Below are positions 33,596-45,283 of a stretch of 64,000 nucleotides of DNA, in pieces. Under the pieces are notes generated by a model. It did not search any database, had not been told where the DNA came from, and saw nothing but the letters and a program-made list of their open reading frames with translations. The DNA comes from Phalacrocorax aristotelis. Its lineage: Eukaryota > Chordata > Aves > Suliformes > Phalacrocoracidae. The first letter of the stretch is position 1; each line of letters opens with the position of its first letter. The translations under genes and the position numbers were made by a program. The stretch covers positions 2,542,001-2,606,000 of the forward strand of contig NC_134288.1 of the NCBI RefSeq assembly GCF_949628215.1, given 5' to 3'.

Positions 33596-35715
33596 GAGCT
33601 CACTCCCAAGTGCTTGCTTGTGCCTACCTACGTTCAAACCAGCCCAGGCTGTGTCTGGGCATTTTCCCTGCGGCAATCTCCCTCGTCTTTTTCCCTCCTG
33701 CGGCCTCCGTCACGCTAAGACCCGATTTTAGAGGGAATCTTAACCACGGAGGCGAGAAGTAGCCAGCATTTTTGTCTTGTTTAGCAAGCTTTGCTGCCAG
33801 GCTAGCGGAGGGGACGGGTCCGGTTCTAGGAGGCCTGGCTTTCACCTTCTGTGAGGGACAATGTTGGCCTTCGCCTTGAGATCCTTTTTGCAGGGCCCTT
33901 TCTCCTCAGGCCAAGCTCCCCCAGAAGCTCTGCACAGTTAGGTGCTGTCACTGCGCCTGGGATGGGCGGTGGCCTCTCCGCCCGGGGCCCGCTCTGCCAC
34001 GTGTTGTTTGGGTCTGGTCTGTCCTGAGCGGGGAGGCAGGTATGTTGTGGAGGCCCAGAATGGTGCACGGGAGCAGGTTCGCATGAGCAGCCCGTGCCAG
34101 GGCTCAGCCAGAGGGGAGCGGCGGGAGCAACCCCCTCTTGAACGGGAGCTCACTACCCTGCTGTGCCGCACACGGGCTTGGCCTTGGACGGTCTCCCATG
34201 GAGCATCCCCTGGGGAAGGGAGGCCTTCGGTCCCACAAGGAGACAAGGCCGAGGGTTGACAGTTGACATTCAAACGCTAACTGCTCGGCGGTGGAAATTT
34301 GTGACCGAGGAACGATCCGGCACGGAGGGCAAGGAGGCCCCACTGCGAGAAGGGGTTGACCTGGCTGGAAGCAGGGGTGCCAGAGACAGCAGGACTCCCT
34401 GCAAGGGAGCGCAGTTTCCCTGGGTGATTAGAAACAGCCTCGGCACTGCCTTGTAGCCATCCTGGAACGGAAGCTCTCAGGGGCCACCTCTGACTGGCCA
34501 GCAGAGCTGCTCTGGGAGATGGGCCCACGGCCCAGCTGAGGTGCCCCAGGCAAACCGCTCAAACTGCTCACGGGATGGGCGCTGGTGCAAGGGGAGGGAA
34601 GGAACCTGCTTGTGACGCATCATTGCCGACTCCAGGTAGAGCCGCTCTGCCCAATGCATTGTTCGGGTTTTTTGGTTTAGCTTGGTTGTTTTTCGTATTC
34701 AAGCACAAACGTGGGTTTAGTTTGCCTCGAGGGGTGCCGTAAAAATTCCCCAATAGCAGGAAACAGAGCCCGGCCTACCCAGAGAACCTCTCGAGTCTTT
34801 GGTTTACCACTCTGCCCATCTGCAGAGAGAAAGTAACCCCAGCTGCAGGGAGCCTACAGCGGGCACCTGGAGGGGCCCTCACAGCCCTGCGACACCGGCA
34901 ACAAGGGACATGTTGTGCAGGCGTTCTTTAGCTCTAACTTCTGGAAGGCCTTCCCACAGGAACTGCTATGTATCGGAGGCTGTGAGCAGTGGCTCGAGGT
35001 AAGGCGTGAGCTCCCTCAGTCTCTCTCTCCACCCCAGCCTCTTTCCCGGGACAATGCCAGCCCTTCAGGATCACCAGCACTCGTCCCCACACCTCCACAG
35101 CCAGCCCCTCTCTCCCCCAGGCTAAAGGCGTCCTTCTCTCCTGGCTGGCCAAACCAGAGGTCCCTCGTGTTCCCTGGCAAGACGGTCAGCACGCAGACGC
35201 AGAGAGGGAAATGCTCGCTGCAGGCAGCTAGGTATGCTCCCGAGCACCTTGGCTGCCCCTGGAGCAGCCAGCCCCTCGGGCCCTCTTCTCACTCATGTCA
35301 GCACCAGAAAACACCAGCAGCCAAACCACCTTCCCTCTGCTACTCCAGCCCTGCCCGGTCACTCTGGATTCTGTTCTGAATTGCCTTCTTTCTGTTCGTG
35401 CCCTCTCCTCGACTGGAATGGCAAAACCCCGTGACACGGGGGTGAGAATATCTTTGTAAGCAAACTGGCTGGCAGGACGGAGACACGCAGCGCCGCGTGC
35501 CTCTGTCGCCTCTGCACCCCGGCCCCTGCCGAGGCTTTCGGCAGAGACCGCCTTCCTCCTGCCCTCGCTGAGCTCCTGGGCTCAGAAGTGCCGTGAACTT
35601 CAGTGGGTCTCTTTGCAGGGACGTCACCACGCTCGTAACATCGCAGGCTGTCCCAGCTGATGTGTGGCCATGGGATCCTCTCCGTGACCTTTACCGATAC
35701 CCCAACACACCGCAG

Positions 35716-36204
35716 TGTGCTGGTTTTGGCTGACAAGGCGTTAATTCTCCTCCCCGTGGGGCGCCGGCTACCTTTCCAGCTTCCCGCGGTCTGCCACGTC
35801 GGCGGGAGGCTGGCAGGGGCAGAGGGGCAGGGCCACGGCGGGGGCGGCTGCCCGCCGCTGCCCAATGGCATGTTCATTCCGTAGCATGTGACACCATGGC
35901 CAGTATATTAAGGGGGGGGCAGTTTTCGGCTCGGAAGAGGCGCGCCGTGGGGCGGGCGGGCGCCTGCGTCGCGTGGCGTATTTCCGCCCTTCATTCCCCT
36001 CCCCCGCCCCGCCCGGGTTTTGCGCCTCTCGTTGTTCTCATTTCCATTGCATTGTTGTTGTTTGGGTTTTTTTTCGAAATCTTAATCATCGAACTGTTCT
36101 TATCTGAACCCACGAGCGTTACCCTTCTGATTCTCTCCCCGATCTGCCCGTGGGGGAGTGAGCGAGCGGCTGTGCGGGGCTGAGCTGCCGGCTAAACCAC
36201 GACA
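35716..36204 (+). mobile_element. Solo avian ERV LTR, copy 5
   Basis: Same fossil LTR at the same unit position as 6004-6492. Confidence 0.72.
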
Positions 36205-37318
36205 CACAGGTAAGGAGCGGTCTCTGTTTTTAAAGTGATGGAACCCCAGAGGTGTGACACAACTTCCAAGGGGGTCTTAGTTTAGCTAGTTCCTGTCACT
36301 TTTGTGACTCCCTGACTTGCACTGCACAGGGCGTTCTGCTCTGCCTTGCCTAGCTTCTTACAGGCAGAGCCCGGCGGATGCACGGTCTGGCGTCTGCTGC
36401 GGCTCTCGGGCGTCCCTGTGCTTTCCAGCTGCAGAGGAACTGCACACAGGGCCTCGCACGTCCCCTACCGGGACCACATACAGCTCCGGCAGCGCTTCCT
36501 GAGGGTGCAAATGTCTGTGAACACGGCGCAAGGGGCGTCGCTGTTGTGGCTGAGGAGCCAACGCCGCAGGGAGAGGGGAGTCGGGGCACAGCCGATGCCG
36601 CTCCTGCGCTTGCAAAGCAGGAGAAGAGCGGCAGCTGGCGCATGTGCAAGAGGCTGCTTTGGAAGCAGAGGAGCATGGTTCCTGGGCCGTGCACTTTGCT
36701 GTTTCCCGCGAGACCCACGGTAATCATCGGCACGTACCATTTATTACTCTCCCTGTTTCTTGCCTTTGTTTAACAAGAGAGCCTGGCAGGACCTCTCCCG
36801 TTTCAAAGCTGCCACGACGACCTGAGGAGGACAGGCGACGCACCACCGATCCCAAACGCGGGCACGCAGTCGTTAGGCTCGATGGTCGGGCCGCCGTTCA
36901 GCAGGACCTAGACGGGCTGGAGGAAGGGGCCATCGGCGACCTCACCGCATCCAGCCCCAAAGCGGTAGGAAGTGAGAGCCGAAGCGAGCAGCAGAGACGA
37001 GGGCGGGGGAGGCTGACTGGGAAGGGGGCAGAGAGGTGCCTGGGCTGAAGGGGAGCCTGAGGAAAGGGCAGGGGAGGGGTTTCCCTCGGCCTCTGTTTGC
37101 CTTCTGCGTTGTTTCTCAAGACGCGAATCGGGAATTGGATGTTGACTGCTGTGGGCCAACAATCCAATTCAGTGCAGTCGCCTGACTCGAGGCTGCTTTG
37201 CCCGTGACAGGGAAGAGGTCTAAAAAGGAAAAGGGGGAAAGCTGAGCTAAGAAGGAGCCTCTCTGCTGTGGCCGTTCCTTGCATCTCTTCCCGCTTGTCG
37301 AGGATGCCTGCTTTGCTT

Positions 37319-37413
37319 CACAGAATCGCAGAGGAGTTGAGGTGGGAAGGGCCCTGTGGAGATGACCTCTCAAAGCGCGCTCAGCAAGAGCGGGTGGCCC
37401 ACAGGCCTGTCCC
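37319..37413 (-). mobile_element. CR1 3'-end scrap, copy 6
   Basis: Unchanged copy of the element at 180-274. Confidence 0.55.
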
Positions 37414-37461
37414 ATGGTCCGGTGGGCGGCAGCCGGGCGGCGGCACGGCAACGCAGCGATG

Positions 37462-37542
37462 TGACAACGCTGCAACGTGACAACGGTGTGATGCGACAAT
37501 GCCCCGTGGCTCTATATAGCCGCTCGCTGGGAGCCTCTGGAG
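37462..37542 (+). promoter_or_regulatory. TATA promoter, copy 6
   Basis: TATATA is at 37513-37518 with the CAACGG form of the middle repeat. Confidence 0.6.
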
Positions 37543-37856
37543 CGAGCGGAGTCAGCGCAGGGTCGCAGCTCCACGAGAGCTCTTGGAAGGAGCCGCGGAG
37601 CGCCGTCTCACTGCTGGCGTCCGAAAGGCAGACGCACTGCCGAGTGCACTGGGAGAGAGGAGAGAGGTGAGCAGCGGGGCCGACGGAGAGGGCTCAGCCG
37701 GGGAGCCCCGGGTGTGGCAGGGTTGCTCTGGGGCCTTGGCACATGCCCTTTCTTGCAAGTGCCATGCAGGAGGCTTCTTGAGCTGGCACCTGAGTGTCTC
37801 TGTCTTCCTAGCTCGGGCACAGGAGACGGCACCTGGGAGAAGGAGCTACTGGGCTG

Positions 37857-40856
37857 ATGGATCCGAGGCTGCTGGACCTCCCCCTCGGGGTCAAAATCCC
37901 TGTGTTGCCCGGCTCCAAGCCTGTCTTCTGCAGGGCAAAGCTGGGGGAAAAGGTAAACGAAGCAGAAAGGGGTAGAAAAGCTCTCTTCTTTTACGGGGTC
38001 CCCGTCATTCAGAGAAGGGGCGGCCTTGTGCCCACCTGCTCTACAGCGGGAGCTGCAGCCCTTCAGTCGCACAGGGCTGGGGAGGCGCGGGGAGCGCGTG
38101 GCTCCGTGGTGCCAAGAGGAAGGAGGACTTGCCCCATAGCGGTGCTCCAGGCTGGCCAGAGCTGGATGGAGAGGAGTCTTCCAGCTACCTTTAGCTTTGC
38201 ACAAGCACAGCTTGGCACCTCTGGGGAGCAGCGCAATCCTGTTTTGCAACAAGGGTGAATTGCCTGAGGAAAAGGCATGGCTGTAGGCAACGTTGCAGCT
38301 CAGCTCCTTACAGGTGCAGCACGGGGTGCACCCCTCTCACCCCCGCAGTAAACAGCTCCTTGTCTGCCTCCAGCACCGGTAGAGATAGCCACCGGACGGG
38401 GGGGTGTAGGCAGAGGCCGCCTTCTCCGCTGGAGAGTCTCTGATGTAGCGAGAGCTCTCCTCTGGGTGGGAAGCAAGCCAGGGACTAGCCTGTACCTCGG
38501 AGCTTTGGAAATGCCAGCCTGTGTGTGTGAGGAGCTCGGAAGCATGTTCGTCTCCGCTGCTCTCTCCTGACCTGGAGTTCATCCTCTGGAACATCTCCCT
38601 TACAGCTTCAGCGGCCCTCATGCTATTTTGACCTGGGAGATCCCTACGGTCGCCGACTGCCCACAGAGTACAACAGCCTGCACGACCCCCATCTCCGGGC
38701 CTACCACAAACGCCAAGACAACCTGCAGAGGCTGAAGAGAGGGGGTTTCGTCACCAGCGATGGCAAGGTAGGTTTGGCCGATAGTCGTCGGGCCGATAAA
38801 AACGGTTCCCTCCGAGCGGGGTTCCCCGAGCGCAGAGGGAGCACGTGCAGAGGAGCAGCCCCCCTCCCGCTGGGTTTGGGCTGTTTCGGGGAAGGCAGCC
38901 TGCTGCCAGTAGCTGGCTTGACAGCGTTCGGGCGATTTCTGCCCTCGTCTCTCCGTAGGTGGTTTGCACTCTGAAGGAGTTCAACGAGTACAGGCAGTAT
39001 CTGACCGGACTCAAGCTGGAGGCAGAGTACGTGTTCAGGCGAGAGGAGGTAGGCAAAGCGCAGTGTTGGCGGACGCCTGTCAGCGGCACGGTGCCGAGGG
39101 CTGGGGCTTGGCTCGCGGCATCTCGGGGGGGGCGCTCAGTGCAGAAGAGACGAGGGCTGTGCTCGTGGGCCAGGCGTGGTGCCGGGGAAAGGACTAGCCG
39201 GCTCGGAGCTGAGCCAGCGCAGGGTGCTGGGGTGGGCACGGGCAGGAAGGTCATGTGCGAGCCCGCGTTGTCCTGAGGGAACCCTTCTCTTGTGCCCTCG
39301 CCGCGTGGCTGAAGCAGAGCGCTGGCCTGGGCCCGCGTGAAGCCTCAGCACGCAGGGGCGGGAGCGCTTGTCTGGGCAACGGCAAGCCGCAACGCGGTGT
39401 CACCTTGCAGGAAAGGCTTCGGCAACGCCTGGCCACGTTAAGGGATGCCCACAAACCGCTGGGGACAATCGACGCTTCGTGCCTGCTGGAGCAGCTGCGG
39501 CAGCCTCAAAGACCATCTTGCCCACCTCCACCCGCGAGCAGAAAGATCTCCCTGAAATCGGGGCGCTGCAGGAGGCTGAAAGCAGCTTTGGACGAAGGCC
39601 AAACCTGCTCCCAACCTGAGCTGGGACAGGAAGGTGCTGAGCTGCCCAGGAGGGTCAGTAGCGGTGCTGACTCCGGCAAGCAGCCAGACCGCGCTGCAGA
39701 CAGCGTGTCCAGAGCTGCGTCTCAACAACAAGCCGCAACAGAAGCCCAGAAGCTTGAAGAGGTGGCTGAGGCTGTGGTGTGGGAAGTGTTGCAGAGGGTG
39801 AAGGCTCCTCGGGCTCAGGCTGCCTGCGTTTTAAGGAGGGCTGCCCAGGGGATCAGGGGAAGCTTGTGTGGCAGCGCCGGAGGAGCAGAGCCTTTGGAGA
39901 CTTCTCCTTCACTTTGCCAGCAGGAAATCGGACGGGTGGCCAAAGAGCTCGTAGCGACCGTGCTGGAGAGCTTGGCAAAGGCTTTGACATCCAGCATGGC
40001 CACAGCGTGTGAGCCAGGGCCGGCAGGCAGGCGGAAGGAGCGACCTGTTGCCGGAGGAGCCACCCGAGCCGAGGAAGAGAAATCGGGGCAAGCTGAAACA
40101 GCAGCTTCCGATGGAGCGTCTGCAGAGGCTTCCCTGGACAAACTCATCAGAGAAGTTGTTGACGGCGTTTGCTGCACCTTGGAATCCTTTGCAACTTCTC
40201 AGGTTGAACGAGACCCTAGCTGCAAATATTCCAACAGCCTGGAGCTTCCTGGGAGAAATCTCTTCAAGAGACAGGCGCAGCCATCCCAGGCGCCTTTCTC
40301 AAGGCAGGCTGTGGAACAAGCACAGGGACTCCCCAGAGCATCTCAACAGCAGAGCCTGGAAGCAAGCAAGGGACCAAAGTCGCTTGCCTTGCAGCCACTG
40401 CCAAACAGAGTCGCTGCTGATGCCTCGCAACTCAGTGGCACGACTGCCGGGGAGAGCATCCAAAATGCCTCCTCCGGAGTTCAGCAGCACCACGCCGAAC
40501 GGGCTGGGTATGCCACAACTGTTGTCCCTGAGGTTCTTGCAACGGCGCCGAAGTTCGAGCGAGAACTGACGCCGAAGCCGACAGCCTTAGCCAACACTTT
40601 GGCTATAAGGACCATGGCAAGCCGCATCATCGACTCTGTTTTAGAGCGGAGCTGTCAACCCGGGCCTGCCCTGAGTCCCAGACTGAATTTTGGAAGGTGC
40701 GTCGCAAAGCTGCCTGCACCATCAGATGGAAAGGAGAGCTATCCCGCTGAGGACGTCCTCCCCTCCGTGTGCCCACACTTCTCCGGACAGCCCGTCGTCC
40801 GGCGGGTGCGAAGCCCCCTGCCCGGGCAGGAGCACAGCGCAGAGCAGTGCGCGTAA
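37857..40856 (+). CDS. FSIP2: FSIP2-like short protein, copy 6 (597 aa, intact)
   Basis: Coding exons are 37857-37952, 38606-38767, 38959-39048 and 39411-40856. The predicted protein is identical to that of copy 5, including Phe401. Intron 2 carries two G variants (38106 and 38291 regions) that are shared only with copy 7. All splice signals and the reading frame are kept. Confidence 0.72.
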
Positions 40857-41016
40857 AGCTTGTGCAAGGCGAGCCCCAGCAGCCCGTGTCAGAAAGGAGG
40901 GTGTTAGCTGGCAGGCTTGTGGACACTGTCCTGAGGAGGTGTGTGGCAGGAGAGGTGCAGAGCCCCTGGGCAGCTCCACCAGGCAGCACACACAGACCTT
41001 ACGCCCTTGTGCTCGC

Positions 41017-41022
41017 AATAAA
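41017..41022 (+). terminator. Poly(A) signal AATAAA, copy 6
   Basis: Same spacing from the stop codon as copy 1. Confidence 0.72.
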
Positions 41023-43142
41023 GAGCTCACTCCCAAGTGCTTGCTTGTGCCTACCTACGTTCAAGCCAGCCCAGGCTGTGTCTGGGCATTTTCCCTGCGG
41101 CAATCTCCCTCGTCTTTTTCCCTCCTGCGGCCTCCGTCACGCTAAGACCCGATTTTAGAGGGAATCTTAACCACGGAGGCGAGAAGTAGCCAGCATTTTT
41201 GTCTTGTTTAGCAAGCTTTGCTGCCAGGCTAGCGGAGGGGACGGGTCCGGTTCTAGGAGGCCTGGCTTTCACCTTCTGTGAGGGACAATGTTGGCCTTCG
41301 CCTTGAGATCCTTTTTGCAGGGCCCTTTCTCCTCAGGCCAAGCTCCCCCAGAAGCTCTGCACAGTTAGGTGCTGTCACTGCGCCTGGGATGGGCGGTGGC
41401 CTCTCCGCCCGGGGCCCGCTCTGCCACGTGTTGTTTGGGTCTGGTCTGTCCTGAGCGGGGAGGCAGGTATGTTGTGGAGGCCCAGAATGGTGCACGGGAG
41501 CAGGTTCGCATGAGCAGCCCGTGCCAGGGCTCAGCCAGAGGGGAGCGGCGGGAGCAACCCCCTCTTGAACGGGAGCTCACTACCCTGCTGTGCCGCACAC
41601 GGGCTTGGCCTTGGACGGTCTCCCATGGAGCATCCCCTGGGGAAGGGAGGCCTTCGGTCCCACAAGGAGACAAGGCCGAGGGTTGGCAGTTGACATTCAA
41701 ACGCTAACTGCTCGGCGGTGGAAATTTGTGACCGAGGAACGATCCGGCACGGAGGGCAAGGAGGCCCCACTGCGAGAAGGGGTTGACCTGGCTGGAAGCA
41801 GGGGTGCCAGAGACAGCAGGACTCCCTGCAAGGGAGCGCAGTTTCCCTGGGTGATTAGAAACAGCCTCGGCACTGCCTTGTAGCCATCCTGGAACGGAAG
41901 CTCTCAGGGGCCACCTCTGACTGGCCAGCAGAGCTGCTCTGGGAGATGGGCCCACGGCCCAGCTGAGGTGCCCCAGGCAAACCGCTCAAACTGCTCACGG
42001 GATGGGCGCTGGTGCAAGGGGAGGGAAGGAACCTGCTTGTGACGCATCATTGCCGACTCCAGGTAGAGCCGCTCTGCCCAATGCATTGTTCGGGTTTTTT
42101 GGTTTAGCTTGGTTGTTTTTCGTATTCAAGCACAAACGTGGGTTTAGTTTGCCTCGAGGGGTGCCGTAAAAATTCCCCAATAGCAGGAAACAGAGCCCGG
42201 CCTACCCAGAGAACCTCTCGAGTCTTTGGTTTACCACTCTGCCCATCTGCAGAGAGAAAGTAACCCCAGCTGCAGGGAGCCTACAGCGGGCACCTGGAGG
42301 GGCCCTCACAGCCCTGCGACACCGGCAACAAGGGACATGTTGTGCAGGCGTTCTTTAGCTCTAACTTCTGGAAGGCCTTCCCACAGGAACTGCTATGTAT
42401 CGGAGGCTGTGAGCAGTGGCTCGAGGTAAGGCGTGAGCTCCCTCAGTCTCTCTCTCCACCCCAGCCTCTTTCCCGGGACAATGCCAGCCCTTCAGGATCA
42501 CCAGCACTCGTCCCCACACCTCCACAGCCAGCCCCTCTCTCCCCCAGGCTAAAGGCGTCCTTCTCTCCTGGCTGGCCAAACCAGAGGTCCCTCGTGTTCC
42601 CTGGCAAGACGGTCAGCACGCAGACGCAGAGAGGGAAATGCTCGCTGCAGGCAGCTAGGTATGCTCCCGAGCACCTTGGCTGCCCCTGGAGCAGCCAGCC
42701 CCTCGGGCCCTCTTCTCACTCATGTCAGCACCAGAAAACACCAGCAGCCAAACCACCTTCCCTCTGCTACTCCAGCCCTGCCCGGTCACTCTGGATTCTG
42801 TTCTGAATTGCCTTCTTTCTGTTCGTGCCCTCTCCTCGACTGGAATGGCAAAACCCCGTGACACGGGGGTGAGAATATCTTTGTAAGCAAACTGGCTGGC
42901 AGGACGGAGACACGCAGCGCCGCGTGCCTCTGTCGCCTCTGCACCCCGGCCCCTGCCGAGGCTTTCGGCAGAGACCGCCTTCCTCCTGCCCTCGCTGAGC
43001 TCCTGGGCTCAGAAGTGCCGTGAACTTCAGTGGGTCTCTTTGCAGGGACGTCACCACGCTCGTAACATCGCAGGCTGTCCCAGCTGATGTGTGGCCATGG
43101 GATCCTCTCCGTGACCTTTACCGATACCCCAACACACCGCAG

Positions 43143-43631
43143 TGTGCTGGTTTTGGCTGACAAGGCGTTAATTCTCCTCCCCGTGGGGCGCCGGCTACCT
43201 TTCCAGCTTCCCGCGCTCTGCCACGTCGGCGGGAGGCTGGCAGGGGCAGAGGGGCAGGGCCACGGCGGGGGCGGCTGCCCGCCGCTGCCCAATGGCATGT
43301 TCATTCCGTAGCATGTGACACCATGGCCAGTATATTAAGGGGGGGGCAGTTTTCGGCTCGGAAGAGGCGCGCCGTGGGGCGGGCGGGCGCCTGCGTCGCG
43401 TGGCGTATTTCCGCCCTTCATTCCCCTCCCCCGCCCCGCCCGGGTTTTGCGCCTCTCGTTGTTCTCATTTCCATTGCATTGTTGTTGTTTGGGTTTTTTT
43501 TCGAAATCTTAATCATCGAACTGTTCTTATCTGAACCCACGAGTGTTACCCTTCTGATTCTCTCCCCGATCTGCCCGTGGGGGAGTGAGCGAGCGGCTGT
43601 GCGGGGCTGAGCTGCCGGCTAAACCACGACA
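43143..43631 (+). mobile_element. Solo avian ERV LTR, copy 6
   Basis: Same fossil LTR at the same unit position as 6004-6492. Confidence 0.72.
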
Positions 43632-44745
43632 CACAGGTAAGGAGCGGTCTCTGTTTTTAAAGTGATGGAACCCCAGAGGTGTGACACAACTTCCAAGGGG
43701 GTCTTAGTTTAGCTAGTTCCTGTCACTTTTGTGACTCCCTGACTTGCACTGCACAGGGCGTTCTGCTCTGCCTTGCCTAGCTTCTTACAGGCAGAGCCCG
43801 GCGGATGCACGGTCTGGCGTCTGCTGCGGCTCTCGGGCGTCCCTGTGCTTTCCAGCTGCAGAGGAACTGCACACAGGGCCTCGCACGTCCCCTACCGGGA
43901 CCACATACAGCTCCGGCAGCGCTTCCTGAGGGTGCAAATGTCTGTGAACACGGCGCAAGGGGCGTCGCTGTTGTGGCTGAGGAGCCAACGCCGCAGGGAG
44001 AGGGGAGTCGGGGCACAGCCGATGCCGCTCCTGCGCTTGCAAAGCAGGAGAAGAGCGGCAGCTGGCGCATGTGCAAGAGGCTGCTTTGGAAGCAGAGGAG
44101 CATGGTTCCTGGGCCGTGCACTTTGCTGTTTCCCGCGAGACCCACGGTAATCATCGGCACGTACCATTTATTACTCTCCCTGTTTCTTGCCTTTGTTTAA
44201 CAAGAGAGCCTGGCAGGACCTCTCCCGTTTCAAAGCTGCCACGACGACCTGAGGAGGACAGGCGACGCACCACCGATCCCAAACGCGGGCACGCAGTCGT
44301 TAGGCTCGATGGTCGGGCCGCCGTTCAGCAGGACCTAGACGGGCTGGAGGAAGGGGCCATCGGCGACCTCACCGCATCCAGCCCCAAAGCGGTAGGAAGT
44401 GAGAGCCGAAGCGAGCAGCAGAGACGAGGGCGGGGGAGGCTGACTGGGAAGGGGGCAGAGAGGTGCCTGGGCTGAAGGGGAGCCTGAGGAAAGGGCAGGG
44501 GAGGGGTTTCCCTCGGCCTCTGTTTGCCTTCTGCGTTGTTTCTCAAGACGCGAATCGGGAATTGGATGTTGACTGCTGTGGGCCAACAATCCAATTCAGT
44601 GCAGTCGCCTGACTCGAGGCTGCTTTGCCCGTGACAGGGAAGAGGTCTAAAAAGGAAAAGGGGGAAAGCTGAGCTAAGAAGGAGCCTCTCTGCTGTGGCC
44701 GTTCCTTGCATCTCTTCCCGCTTGTCGAGGATGCCTGCTTTGCTT

Positions 44746-44840
44746 CACAGAATCGCAGAGGAGTTGAGGTGGGAAGGGGCCTGTGGAGATGACCTCTCAA
44801 AGCGCGCTCAGCAAGAGCGGGTGGCCCACAGGCCTGTCCC
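44746..44840 (-). mobile_element. CR1 3'-end scrap, copy 7
   Basis: Copy of the element at 180-274 with one private substitution near 44779. Confidence 0.55.
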
Positions 44841-44888
44841 ATGGTCCGGTGGGCGGCAGCCGGGCGGCGGCACGGCAACGCAGCGATG

Positions 44889-44969
44889 TGACAACGCTGC
44901 AACGTGACAACGGTGTGATGCGACAATGCCCCGTGGCTCTATATAGCCGCTCGCTGGGAGCCTCTGGAG
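44889..44969 (+). promoter_or_regulatory. TATA promoter, copy 7
   Basis: TATATA is at 44940-44945 with the CAACGG form. One private base change lies about 110 bp upstream, in the CR1 scrap. Confidence 0.6.
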
Positions 44970-45283
44970 CGAGCGGAGTCAGCGCAGGGTCGCAGCTCCA
45001 CGAGAGCTCTTGGAAGGAGCCGCGGAGCGCCGTCTCACTGCTGGCGTCCGAAAGGCAGACGCACTGCCGAGTGCACTGGGAGAGAGGAGAGAGGTGAGCA
45101 GCGGGGCCGACGGAGAGGGCTCAGCCGGGGAGCCCCGGGTGTGGCAGGGTTGCTCTGGGGCCTTGGCACATGCCCTTTCTTGCAAGTGCCATGCAGGAGG
45201 CTTCTTGAGCTGGCACCTGAGTGTCTCTGTCTTCCTAGCTCGGGCACAGGAGACGGCACCTGGGAGAAGGAGCTACTGGGCTG

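Larger units (their letters stand above)
33617..37461. other. Spacer between gene copies 5 and 6
   Basis: Same layout. The GTTAGGTG (33938 region) and CCGCCCGG (33980 region) variants are shared only with the next spacer. Confidence 0.6.
41044..44888. other. Spacer between gene copies 6 and 7
   Basis: Same layout; shares the two marker variants of spacer 33617-37461 and has a private GTTGGCAGTTG near 41685. Confidence 0.6.
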